Shown piece by piece: positions 54,625 to 64,000 of a DNA stretch of 64,000 nt; positions within the stretch are counted from its first letter, which is position 1, and every line of letters begins with the position of its first letter. The translations under genes were made by a program, and so were the position numbers. The DNA is from Rana temporaria (taxonomy: Eukaryota; Chordata; Amphibia; Anura; Ranidae). The notes below the pieces were generated by a model. The model was not told the origin of the DNA and did not search any database. It was given only the letters and a program-made list of their open reading frames with translations. Where the stretch lies: assembly GCF_905171775.1 (NCBI RefSeq), contig NC_053499.1, forward strand, positions 83,122,169-83,186,168, in the 5' to 3' direction.

Positions 54625-55482
54625 ATATGAAATTTGGACCCAGAATTATCTCTTATTCTGTATCTATTGATGCAATTGAAGATTTGGCCCCCTGGTGGTT
54701 CTCAGCTTGGTTCCCACTACAGGCTCCTATACCCATACTAGGAGATGCACTTGATTATTTGCCAAGTCTCTAATCCATTACATTTGTAAGTAAATTAACT
54801 GAAGAGTATTATTGTTATTGTATGGCATACAAGCTAGTGTATCCTTAGTTTTTACTGTATATGACATTTTATATAGCAAATTGGTTCTTGGCTGTCCTTT
54901 GCGTCCTTATATACATAGCATATGTGTATTTGTCACATTGGGGTAGATTTACTAAAACTGGTGCAGTCAGAATCTGGTACAGCTATGCATGGTAGCCAAT
55001 CAGCTTCTAACCTGAGCTTGTTCAATTAAGCTTTGGCAATAAAAACCTGAAAGCGGATGGGTTTCTATGCAAAAGTGAGACAGATTTTGCACTCTCCAGC
55101 TTAAACCCCATAGTGACATGCAACATCACCATTAGTTACTGCTATACTGCCTGCACCTGTGACCATGAAGTGATATGTGAGTGTAAAAGGAAAACATACC
55201 CGTTTTATGTGTATGTATATCATGTATAATGCATTGTATTACAATATGTTGTATTTCTCAGATAGGTCATTCACTCTCTACTCCAAGAAAAAAGCATGCT
55301 TGTGAATCACGTCAGCCTCTTGGATTATTAGACAAAGGATTGATATGAATATTGCAATTTCATGTGTCACTTCAAGTGGTATACACAATTGGAGATTATA
55401 TCTACCCGTTGATGTTTTTGTTAACTTTTTTTATACCATGTAATAAATTGTAATCTTTTAAAAAAAAAGTGTAGGTCTTCCT
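54625..55482 (+). repeat. Interspersed repeat, inverted partner of 6207-6920
   Basis: Matches the reverse complement of 6207-6920 over most of its length, with small insertions (for example about 54945-55140). It ends in TTTTAAAAAAAAAGTGTAGG. No protein is encoded. Confidence 0.7.
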
Positions 55483-56185
55483 TAGTACCAGTAAAGTCCA
55501 AAATTCCCTTTTTGGGTATTTTTTTTCTGTAATTTGATAGCATGTGGTACAAACAATGGTAGCTATTGTTCAATATTCTATACATACATTGCATTTGACT
55601 TAGGGGTCTATTTATTAAGGATTGTTAAGAATTTAGCATGAAAAATGCTATACATTTACCTAAAAAAAAAAAAATCAACACAATTAACAAGGGGACTTTG
55701 ACCCTATTCATAGAGCAAAGATCAAATTACATTGACCTGGTTAAAATACATTCACAGACATGTAAATTTACCCAACAAAAATTATATTCCTTGCATTGGA
55801 AAATGTGTTTACTGTAACACTTGTCCTATTTGGAAAATTGTGAATATTTCTTTCCTTGCTCAGTCACTTGACATGTCACTTCATGATACACATTTTAAAA
55901 ACACAATTTGCCAGCGGTGACACGTTGAAACCTTTCCTTGGCTTTCTTTATAGTGAAAAAGCAATGATTGCCTATGTAGAGTGTAAACCTCAATTAAAAG
56001 CACAGGATTAACTTTTTATTTTATTTTAATATTCTATTTAACCATAGGTTATTTTTTTTCAAACCTTAAAAGATTTTTTTTTTCAAACTCTAATTTCCCC
56101 TCTTTTAAGTTAATTTAGTTTTGTGTAACCGCCATAGTTTGTTATGCACTTTGTTTTTTTGCCAATTAATCTTTTATTGCTCTAA
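55483..56185. other. Unassigned, A/T-rich
   Basis: No exon, RNA gene or transposon end was recognised. Confidence 0.4.
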
Positions 56186-56664
56186 GGCCCCGTACACACG
56201 AGAGGATTGATCCGCTGAAATTGATCCGCGGACCGGTTTCAGAGGATAGATCCCCTGGTGTGTACGATCCAGCGGATATTTTTCCGCTGATTTTTTTCCC
56301 CGGGGATGGATTTCCAGCGGATCAAGATTTCTTAGCATGCTAAGAAATCTAACCGCTGGAATCCAGTCTAGCGGATTGATCCGCTGGTCTGTACAGACTC
56401 AGCGGATCAATCCGTACGATTCCATCCCTCGCATGCGTCGTAATGATTCGACGCATGCGTGGAAGTCCTTATATGACAGCGTCGCGCACGTCGCCGCGTC
56501 ATCATCGTGACGACGGCGCGACACGTCACCGCGGAGGGAATTCCGCAGGGATTTTGATCTCATGGTTAGTACAACCATGAGATCAAAATCCGCCAGAGGA
56601 TTTATCCGCGGAAACGGTCCTCCGGACCGTTTCCGCGGATCGATCCTCTCGTGTGTACGGGGCC
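56186..56664. mobile_element. Harbinger-type MITE (GTACACACGA family), copy 5
   Basis: Begins GGCCCCGTACACACGAGAGG and ends with its inverse. Flanks are TAA and TTA. The interior (GATCCGCTGA, CCGCGGA words, ACGCATGCGTGGAA) is close to copy 3 at 11058-11526, including the GTCGCGCACGTCGCCGCG stretch, so these two form one subfamily. Confidence 0.8.
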
Positions 56665-56910
56665 TTAGTTTCAGTATAGCAAGGTCCTCCATGGACGCTG
56701 TTATAGTAGAAACAGCTTGCTGAATGGCCATGGTGATGGAGGGTAGCTTGGTTACCGTGACACTGCAGCATAACATGGTAATGTACAGTATGTTAAATAA
56801 TAGACCCCCAACTTTTGACAGCTCACTCGCACACAAGGAGCGTCTTGGATTGTCTATGTCCTTTGACTGGATGCTAGTGTAAATCCTTGACAACTCAATG
56901 TCAATCACAC
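56665..56910 (-). other. Open frame of unknown origin
   Basis: The minus strand is open here (CASELSKVGGLLFNILYIT, then CCSVTVTKLPSITMAIQQ). I do not recognise it. The frame also runs into flanking repeats, no splice signals stand out, and it may be chance or a transposon remnant. Confidence 0.2.
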
Positions 56911-57323
56911 TTTTTTTTTTTTCCATAACATTTTTATTCAAAATCAAAGACAGATAAATGAGTACAGGTGAACAGCATGTACAACATATAGACAGAAAAC
57001 AAAATGAATTTTAAGGCATACATGCTCCAAAATTGGATTTGTGTACCAGCAAAATACAACAAATGTACAAAAAAAATATATCAGGGGATTCCAAGGGAGT
57101 GAATTCCATTATCGCACACATAACATATCAAACCACAACTTCATGTGCATAAAGAAAAATGCAACCCTGTTATGTCTGGTACAGTACTCATATCAGTAGC
57201 CCGACTTTCGGAGCGAAAGTGGAGAAAAGTGAGAAGAGAAAAAGAGAGAAAAAAAGAAAGGGTGGAGAAGGAAGAAAGAAAGAAAGAAAGAAAGAAAGCA
57301 AGAAAGAAAGCAAGAAAGAAAGC

Positions 57324-57379
<56 letters not shown>

Positions 57380-57590
57380 GAAAAGAGAAAAAAAAAAGGA
57401 AAAAAGAAAAAGGAGGGGGAGGGTGGGGGTAGGAAAAGGCAATGGAGAGCAACAGAAAGGAGAAAAGAGAAAAAAGGGAGGGAGGGGAAACAGGGAATGG
57501 GAAGCTTGCTGAGCATAGAATCAGAACGGTACACCTCATTGTCTCCGTCCCCCCCCCCCCACCCCCATCCACAACCCCTTAATTAAGCAA
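56911..57590 (-). mobile_element. Possible LINE 3' end, minus strand
   Basis: A T-run at 56911-56922 followed by TTTTTATTCAAAATC (AATAAA on the minus strand) is the pattern of a LINE or processed transcript 3' end, as at 38339. No coding part was identified. The upstream limit is uncertain and a TCAATGT word on both sides is only a weak TSD candidate. Confidence 0.35.
57266..57382. repeat. (GAAA)n microsatellite
   Basis: GAAA tetramers with a few GCAA interruptions, flanked by purine-rich sequence up to 57480. Open frames of Lys/Glu/Arg (plus) or Phe/Leu/Ser (minus) across it are by-products. Confidence 0.97.
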
Positions 57591-57896
57591 ACGTATAATT
57601 CTAATGTGATTCACCCATCAATGTGACTTTTTTTCTTTTTATATTCCCTGACACTATTACTATTTTTTTTGAATATACCACTTCCTTTAGAAGCCTTATA
57701 GAAGATTCAAAGTGTGGAAAAGGGATGAGGTAAGCTATGAAACTATTTATGTTTAGTTATTAGTATACAGTATCTCACAAAAGTGAGTACACCACTCACA
57801 TTTTTGTAAATATTTTTGTAGCACTACCCCTATAGGAACTGCTGAGAATAATTTTGGTTTCTGACGTTACCCCTCCTTTCACCGTTTCAGAACTAA

Positions 57897-58451
57897 TGCC
57901 GCGTACACACGACCGTTTTTCGGGTTATAAAAAATTATGTTTTTAGGGGTCTAGAAAAAACGACGTTTTTTTCAACCCGATCATTAAAACGGCCTTGCCT
58001 ACACACAATCGTGAAAAAAAAATGATGTACAACACGTACGACGGCACTATAAAGGGGAAGTTCCATTTGGATGACGCCACCCTTTGGTCTGCTTTAGCTG
58101 ATTTTGTGTTAGTAAAAGACGATTTGCGCTTTTCTGTCTGTTACAGCGTGATGAATGTGCTTACTCCATTACGAACGGTAGTTTTACCAGAACAATCGCT
58201 GCCGTCTCATAACTTGCTATTGAGCATGCGTGGATTTTTCATGTTGTTAAAGCCCACACACGACCATTTTTTACAACCTTAAAAACGACAACGCTAAAAA
58301 CGTCGTGAAAAAATTGAACATGTTCGAAACATTCTTTGCCCATTTTTTAGCACCCGAAAAATGCTCTGAAGCCCACACATGATCGTTTTTTATGACATTA
58401 AAAAAAAACATAATTTTTTAGAACCCGAAAAACGGTCGTGTGTATGTGGCA
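57897..58451. mobile_element. Harbinger-type MITE (GTACACACGA family), copy 6
   Basis: Begins TGCCGCGTACACACGACCG and ends with its inverse. TAA is on both sides (57894-57896, 58452-58454). The interior has inverted copies of TTTTTCGGGT and AAAACGACG words. The overlapping open frame at 57995-58282 is not supported as a gene. Confidence 0.82.
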
Positions 58452-59642
58452 TAAGAGTCTATATTAGAAAAATGTCAAACAGATGTATGCACCAATCACA
58501 TAGTCTTTTTCCAATGCTTTTAATAAACAAAACTTGCGATGGTAGAGGGATGGAGGGTTAGGGGAAGTTCAGAAACCTTGTTGCAGATCACTGAGGAACT
58601 TTAGAATCCAAAGGACAAATACCACTTTCTGTCAGCGGATCTTGCACACCCGGATAGGTCTCTCTTAATGACCTAGCAGCCGGTATGGTGCACGGAAAAA
58701 GTCTCTGCCACAGACTTAGAAATATAATGAAACTGCTGGATAATTCTCTGCCACAGGATTGTGTGACCAGTAGTTGGTAGACAGAAGCACAGCTACACAG
58801 TACCAGAGCCTTTAAGCCATCCAGCAGTACTGTGTAAATTGGTTTAGATGAATCCTCCAAATTAGTCACCAGGCCCTTCTCGAGAAACCAGCCTTCCGCT
58901 CGGTTCTCTCCAAACAAAGTCCTCCCCTGGATCTTCTTAATCCAGGCAAGGCAAGACGGCATACATGTAGGAACACAGCCTCAAGCCAGCAGGGCCCGAG
59001 GTAGAAGAGAGCAGTTGTCACATACCTTAGGCCAGGAGGGCCATGAGGTCAGAGAGAGAGCGAAAAAAATGGTGTCTGTCCCTTAAGTATCCTCTCCCAG
59101 AATGCACAGCAGTAAACACTCCCACTGGGATGTTTCTGGGGAAAGAATAGTCAATACACTTAGGTGTCGGTTTAATAAACTGTGACGTTTTTTCTCTGTT
59201 CAGTTCTCGGCAGTTCTCAGATGAAAATTATCTCCTCTGCAGCCGGTTTAATAAACTGAGAACTGAAGTTCTCAGCGGGAGAACAGAGGAGACGTTTTTC
59301 CTCTGAAAACGGCTGAGATCTGTGTAAAAGTGGGTATGCTACCTGTAATCTCGTGAGATTATAGAGCAGCCAAGTTCAAAAAGTGAAACTAATGTTTAAA
59401 AGAACAAGTAATTACATGTTTTCAGACATGTGATAACTATATATATATCCTAAATTTGAGGTGCATAAACCAGACAAGCGAAACCTAAAATGCACTTCCG
59501 GCGCCAGAGATCAATAAATCAACTGATCCCAAGTGAAGAAATAGATGTAAAAGGGATGTGGTGGAAATATCAATATTAATTAAAATTGATAAAAAATCCA
59601 AAAAGCAGCTATTTTAAAAATGGGAAAGAAACCCACTAAAAG
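58452..59642. other. Unassigned, possible old LTR or repeat
   Basis: The minus strand has a 124-codon open frame (58962-58588) without a recognised domain. Two inverted words, GGTTTAATAAACTG and AGAACTGAAGTTCT, lie at 59165-59275. No gene was recognised. Confidence 0.3.
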
Positions 59643-60611
59643 ATATATAAAACAAAGTATCATAAATAAAGAACCGTGGTTCAAACGATAAAAACAGCGC
59701 TAAAAAAGTTTTAAGGTGATTAGCCCCAGATAAGAGCTTAAAGGAAGAAACAGGGGTGATGTGTTTGGTGATCAGAAAACAAGGCGTCAGTGCACCCTAT
59801 ACCTTATTTAAGATTCACCAATAGAAGTGATAATGCTCCCTTATGGGGTGCAGGCTTACCACTACCAGCAAGAGAATTAATTATCCCCTTAGGCACATCT
59901 TCCACTGTTCTTACACTCTGCGACGGTCATTCATATTGAAGGTGCATGTAAGCAAGATAGAAACACTCAATGGTGAAATATTGTTAACCAATAGTAGCTA
60001 AGATGTAAAGGAGAACAATCCCCATATGCAAATGCCCGTACAGAAAATACACAAGGAATGAGCCAAAATAGCAAGCCTGTAATTCCTGTCGTCACCGCCG
60101 TCCTCTGGACACCAGGGGCCGCACGAGTGCTTGTAACGCTGATGAAGCAATGGACGGCGGTGACGACAGGAATTACAGGCTTGCTATTTTGGTTCATTCC
60201 TTGTGTATTTTCTGTACGGGCATTTGCATATGGGGATTGTTCTCCTTTACATCTTAGCTACTATTGGTTAACAATATTTCACCATTGAGTGTTTCTATCT
60301 TGCTTACATGCACCTTCAATATGAATGACCGTCGCAGAGTGTAAGAACAGTGGAAGATGTGCCTAAGGGGATAATTAATTCTCTTGCTGGTAGTGGTAAG
60401 CCTGCACCCCATAAGGGAGCATTATCACTTCTATTGGTGAATCTTAAATAAGGTATAGGGTGCACTGACGCCTTGTTTTCTGATCACCAAACACATCACC
60501 CCTGTTTCTTCCTTTAAGCTCTTATCTGGGGCTAATCACCTTAAAACTTTTTTAGCGCTGTTTTTATCGTTTGAACCACGGTTCTTTATTTATGATACTT
60601 TGTTTTATATA
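59643..60611. mobile_element. Near-perfect 0.97-kb palindrome (snapback unit C)
   Basis: Arms 59643-60103 and 60152-60611 are reverse complements over about 460 bp; one substitution (60061-60064 against the partner) and one length difference were seen. The 48-bp spacer 60104-60151 contains CTGATGAAG. The outer part of the right arm reads TTAGCGCTGTTTTTATCG, similar to the tips of snapback units A and B. Mirror-image open frames (59967-60197 minus, 60058-60288 plus) follow from the symmetry and are not genes. Confidence 0.9.
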
Positions 60612-60667
60612 TATATATCCTGTATATATACACATGGGTGTGTGTGTGTATGTATATATATATATAT

Positions 60668-61161
60668 TGTGACAGTATGCGAGGTGCGATACATGATCAT
60701 AGGTACATTTCACCTCGCATACGTTCCATTATGAGAGACTGAACCGGAATCCATTCCGGGTTTTACAGCCTCTGGGCCTGGCTAGGATTCCGGTCCGGAT
60801 GTTTGGGTCCACTGGAGTCCACAATCAGCTGGACTTTAAATGTCCAGGAAGAGAGCACAACAGGGCTCTGGCTTGAAACTCAGGAAGGGACCTGAGTGAG
60901 GGGAGCGCTGAGTGCTGGACTGAAAAGGTTTGCTTTACTACATGTTTTGTGGGTGTCAGGGACTAGCCCCACACTGTATAGAGAGGAGATCCTGTTTGTT
61001 TAGTTTAGCGCCGGACGGCAAGGATTTAATTTATTGTTTTGTTTATTTTAATCTGCAAACCGTTTATAAATAAAATCTGGCATCCGCCAGACTTAAAAGA
61101 AAGTGCCTGCTTACAGACTGTGATTTCAGAAAAGGTGATCCCCACGAGCTAATCCCTCACA
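60668..61161 (+). repeat. 5' LTR of a Ty3-type retrotransposon
   Basis: Starts TGTGACAGTATGCGAGG directly after an AT/GT microsatellite and ends AATCCCTCACA, so it has TG...CA ends and is 494 bp long. AATAAA at 61069-61074 serves as a polyadenylation signal. Within the first 60 bp is an inverted pair TATGCGAGGTG/CACCTCGCATA. The likely primer-binding region CGTGGTGGATTCAGCGG follows immediately. The 3' LTR is outside the window, so the limits rest on the TG/CA ends and gag position. Confidence 0.75.
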
Positions 61162-61192
61162 CGTGGTGGATTCAGCGGGCACTTTTCTGAAA

Positions 61193-62300
61193 ATGGAAGA
61201 AATGTTAAAGGCCCTGCTACAGGCCAATGCAGCCCAGCGGGAAACCAACCGCCAAGTCGCAGAGGCCGCTGCAGCACAACAGGCTGCCCAGCAGGAGATA
61301 AACCGCCAAGTCGCAGAGGCCGCTGCAGCACAACACCGCCAAGTCGCAGAGGCCGTTGCAGCACAACACCGCCAAGTCGCAGAGGCCGTTGCAGCACAAC
61401 ACACTGCCCAGCAGGAGATGAACCGACAGTTTGCCGAAGCTCTGGTGGAACTGAAAAAGGGGTCCGCACCTCCGGTGTTAGCGGAACCAAAGATTGTACG
61501 TGCTTCCTACCACCTGCAAAAGATGACACCGGCGGATGATGTTGAGGCGTACAATGGCGACTTTCGAGAGAGTCGCTGACCGCGAAGGATGGCCAAAAGA
61601 GCAGTGGGCGGGACTATTGGCCCCATTCCTAACAGGAGAACCCCAAAAGGCCTATTTTGACCTAGAACCAGATAAGGCCCAGGACTATGAGACTCTAAAG
61701 ACAGAAATACTCGCACGATTGGGTGTCACCATGGCAGTCCGGGCCCAGCGCGTGCATCAGTGGTCCTATTCCAGCAACCAGCCACCCCGGTCACAAATGT
61801 TTGACCTGGTCCACCTCACCAGGAAGTGGTTGCAGCCAGAGACTCTGACCAGCCCTCAGATTGTGGAGCGTGTGGTAATGGACCGGTACCTGCGTGCGCT
61901 CCCTGCTACCCTGAGAAAGTGGGTCGGACAGGGGGACCCCAACACTGCAGCCCAAATGGTGGACCTAGTGGAGAGGTACAGTGCTACCGAGGACTTAATA
62001 AACCCACCCACGCCCCACTTCGGAGTGTCTCGGGGTGCAAGATCTCCCAACGGTTCGGGTAAGACTGTTCCGGGGTTCAAGAGTTTGGGGAGAGTGGATA
62101 AGACTGTTGTTACAGCAGATGAGACTGTAGGTCCTAGACCTGGAGACTGGCCAAAGAAGCCAGGAAGGTTTTTGGGACCGGTAAGAGGACTGGGGGTAGG
62201 GCAAATACGGTGTTTTCGTTGCCATGCATTAGGCCATATTGCTGCAAACTGCCCTCTAAATGATGAACCTATGCAATGTGATTATGTTGATAGGGTAAGA
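61193..62300 (+). CDS. gag: gag of a Ty3-type (Gmr1-like) retrotransposon, one frameshift
   Basis: Gag forms the particle that encloses element RNA. It starts MEEMLKALLQANAAQR at 61193, 32 bp after the LTR. Residues 15-80 are four near-repeats of NRQVAEAAAAQ, a predicted coiled coil. The frame stops at 61577. The neighbouring frame, open from 61527, continues with FERVADREGWPKEQWAGLLA, then LTGEPQKAYFDL and LRALPATLRKWVGQGDPNTA, the core of the Gag found in vertebrate elements related to the SCAN domain. A single CCHC-type zinc knuckle (CFRCHALGHIAANC, about 62210-62251) ends it. The frameshift falls inside the Gag core near 61550, so it is a mutation rather than a Gag/Pol junction. The rest is open into pol. 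Confidence 0.85.
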
Positions 62301-64000
62301 CGCCTTTCTCTGTTTGCACAGGTCGCATGTGTTGCGACAGGTCAGCGTCGCCTGGAAAAACAAATGTGCGTTATTTCAGTAGATGGCAAGCCTCTTACAG
62401 CCCTGCTAGACTCTGGTAGTGTGGTGACCTTAGTCCGGAGTGTGTGTGTAGACCCCGCAAAACTACACCCCAGTTGTATTGGGGTAATATGCATCCATGG
62501 GGACACTCGGGACTACCAGACAGCGGTGGTTGAGGTTGATACCCCCTGGGGCTGTGTAACACATTCAGTGGGGGTGGTACCTTCACTGCTCCATGAAGCC
62601 TTAGTGGGAAGGGACTTTCCTCATTTTTGGAAGTTATGGGAGAGTGAAGGGAGGCCCGTAGATAGCGCTCCCCCTCCTGGGGAAACTCGAGAACTCTCAC
62701 CAGACCCGTTTTGCCAAAGGGAAGGGCATGCTGTTGGTGGGATCGAGGAGGCCGGAGATCCTCCACCATTCCCTGCCATGGCTGGGGAACCGGAGGACTT
62801 AGAAGCTAGCACCCAGCCTGAGGGTAACGAACAGGAAACCTCGCCTGACCCTGACATGGAGAGTAGCCAAAATGTGGTACCCGACTTGGAGGTCAGGAGG
62901 GAAGATTTCTGTACCGAGCAGCTGCGAGAGCCCACCCTCATGAATGCCAGGGAAAATGTTAAGGTGTTGGATGGGGAACCGGTGGATCCTAATTGGGTGG
63001 TGTCCTTTCCCTACATGGCAATTAAAAACCATTTGTTATATCGGGTGATAAAACATGGAGAGGAAGAGGTAGAACAGCTACTGGTTCCCAAACCCTTTCG
63101 CAGGATGGTGCTAGACCTGGCTCATGGTCACGTAATGGGGGGACATCTCGGGGTCGAAAAAACCAGGGAGAGAATCACCCAAAGATTCTTCTGGCCCGGT
63201 TTGCATGCAGAGGTCAAGGAGTACTGTGAATCGTGCCCCGAGTGCCAAATGTCAGCACCATCGCCCCATTTTCGCAGCCCCCTTGTTCCTCTACCAATAA
63301 TTGAGGTCCCCTTTGAAAGGATTGGCATGGACCTGGTGGGGCCGGTCGTGAAATCTGCCCGAGGTCACCAGCATATTCTGGTGATCCTGGACTATGCGAC
63401 TCGCTATCCTGAGGCCATACCCTTGCGTAACACCTCCGCCAAGGTTATTGCCAAGGAATTAGTCCAGGTGTTTAGTCGAGTAGGGATCCCAAAAGAGATC
63501 TTAACCGATCAAGGCACCCCTTTTATGTCAAGGGTTACCAAGGAATTGTGTAGATTGTACAAAATCTCCCATCTCCGTACTTCTGTCTACCACCCCCAGA
63601 CAGATGGTCTGGTCGAAAGGTTTAATAAAACCTTGAAGAGTATGTTGAAAAAGGTGGTTGACAAGGATGGGAGAGACTGGGATTTTTTGCTACCATATCT
63701 CATGTTTGCCATACGAGAGGTTCCACAGGCCTCCACAGGCTATTCCCCCTTTGAGCTCTTGTATGGTAGGCATCCCAGGGGCCTGCTAGATATTGCTAAA
63801 GAAACGTGGGAAGGAGAGGTCAGCCCATATAGGAGCATCATAGAGCACGTCTCCTTGATGCAGGACCGAATTGCAGCCGTTCTGCCCCTAGTACGGGAAC
63901 ATATGGAGCGAGCCCAGGAGGCCCAAAGGAGGGTCTATAACCGGGGTGCCAAGGTCCGTACTTTCAACCCGGGGGACAGAGTGTTGGTACTGGTTCCCAC
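62301..64000 (+). CDS. pol: pol of the same element: protease then integrase, runs off the window
   Basis: The frame open from 61527 runs without a stop to the end of the window. The aspartic protease has ALLDSGSVVTLV (about 62400-62435) and ALVGRDF (about 62610). A poorly conserved acidic, Pro-rich linker of about 130 residues follows. Integrase then begins: H2C2 zinc domain HGHVMGGHLGVEKT...CESCPEC (about 63125-63245), and catalytic core with Asp in IGMDLVGPV, Asp in LTDQGTPF and Glu in TDGLVERFNKTL, with exactly 35 residues between the last two (DD35E). The C-terminal FNPGDRVLVLVP segment reaches 63998. No RT or RNase H lies between protease and integrase. In usual Ty3 elements RT-RH comes first; integrase ahead of RT is the Gmr1-group order, so RT-RH is expected beyond 64000. 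A deletion of RT is the alternative. Confidence 0.85.

Noticed and set aside
57141..57572. Lys/Glu-rich and Phe/Ser-rich open frames
   Set aside because: Translations of a (GAAA)n microsatellite.
57995..58282. 95-codon open frame
   Set aside because: It lies inside a MITE between its inverted repeats and has no domain; chance or transposon remnant.
59967..60288. Two 76-codon open frames with nearly identical ends
   Set aside because: They are mirror images in the two arms of a palindrome.
61527..61579. Programmed ribosomal frameshift between gag and pol
   Set aside because: The overlap lies within the Gag core rather than after the zinc knuckle, so a mutation is more likely than a recoding site.

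Overview
This is vertebrate DNA and most likely amphibian, probably an anuran of the ranid type. That is inferred from the mixture of element families: Tx1/L1-type and CR1 LINEs, several Penelope-like elements (PLEs) with GIY-YIG endonucleases, PIF/Harbinger, piggyBac, Tc1 and hAT DNA transposons, many MITEs, and a Ty3-type LTR element. No species assignment was tested. Nothing looks bacterial. There are no rRNA genes, no recognisable tRNA genes and no CRISPR array. The only host coding sequence I can support is one 100-bp exon on the minus strand (5983-6082) of a monoamine transporter of the SLC6A2/3/4 group, closest to the noradrenaline transporter, so much of the window is probably intron of that gene.

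Layout. 0.9-3.6 kb: piggyBac relic, N- and C-terminal pieces, with a palindromic MITE between them. 3.6-4.6 kb: two MITEs whose ends carry GTACACACGA. 6-9 kb: SLC6A exon, an interspersed repeat also found at 54.6-55.5 kb, a Tc1 fragment, and a minus-strand PLE (PLE-1). 9.1-17.2 kb: a plus-strand Tx1/L1-like LINE that appears to have split PLE-1; it carries a Harbinger-type MITE and a hAT element with an 8-bp target-site duplication (TSD). 17.2-18.0 kb: a snapback unit with 13-bp TSDs. 18.0-18.9 kb: N-terminal part of PLE-1. 18.9-25.3 kb: minus-strand CR1, interrupted by a 3.6-kb hAT element with a perfect 8-bp TSD. That hAT contains two minisatellites and a tandem dimer of Harbinger deletion derivatives. 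25.3-28.4 kb: Harbinger element with part of its Myb-like gene and a spliced DDE transposase. 30-34.6 kb: two large minisatellites (22/23-bp and 33-bp units). 35.2-40.6 kb: PLE-2, with 1.3-kb inverted terminal arms, hammerhead-like motifs and 14-bp TSDs. 42-47 kb: PLE and L1 fragments, an unusual TTCGAA-rich element, and a hAT/Charlie-like element. 48.3-54.6 kb: PLE-3, the most complete PLE, inserted into a Tc1 element. 56-60.6 kb: MITEs, simple repeats and a near-perfect 0.97-kb palindrome. 60.7-64 kb: 5' LTR, gag, protease and integrase of a Ty3-type element in which integrase directly follows protease (Gmr1-like order); it runs off the window.

How the parts relate. Almost everything is transposon in transposon, and the nesting gives a relative order of insertion. 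The Harbinger element at 25.3-28.4 kb and the two units at 21.2-23.2 kb are related as complete element and internally deleted derivatives, because they share the transposase-side end. PLE-1, PLE-2, PLE-3, a further fragment at 42.2-42.7 kb and three snapback units make PLE-type sequence the dominant theme. Most protein-coding parts are broken by frameshifts or stops. The Ty3-type element is the exception, with about 820 codons open after a single frameshift. All family assignments were made by reading the sequence; no database search was run.
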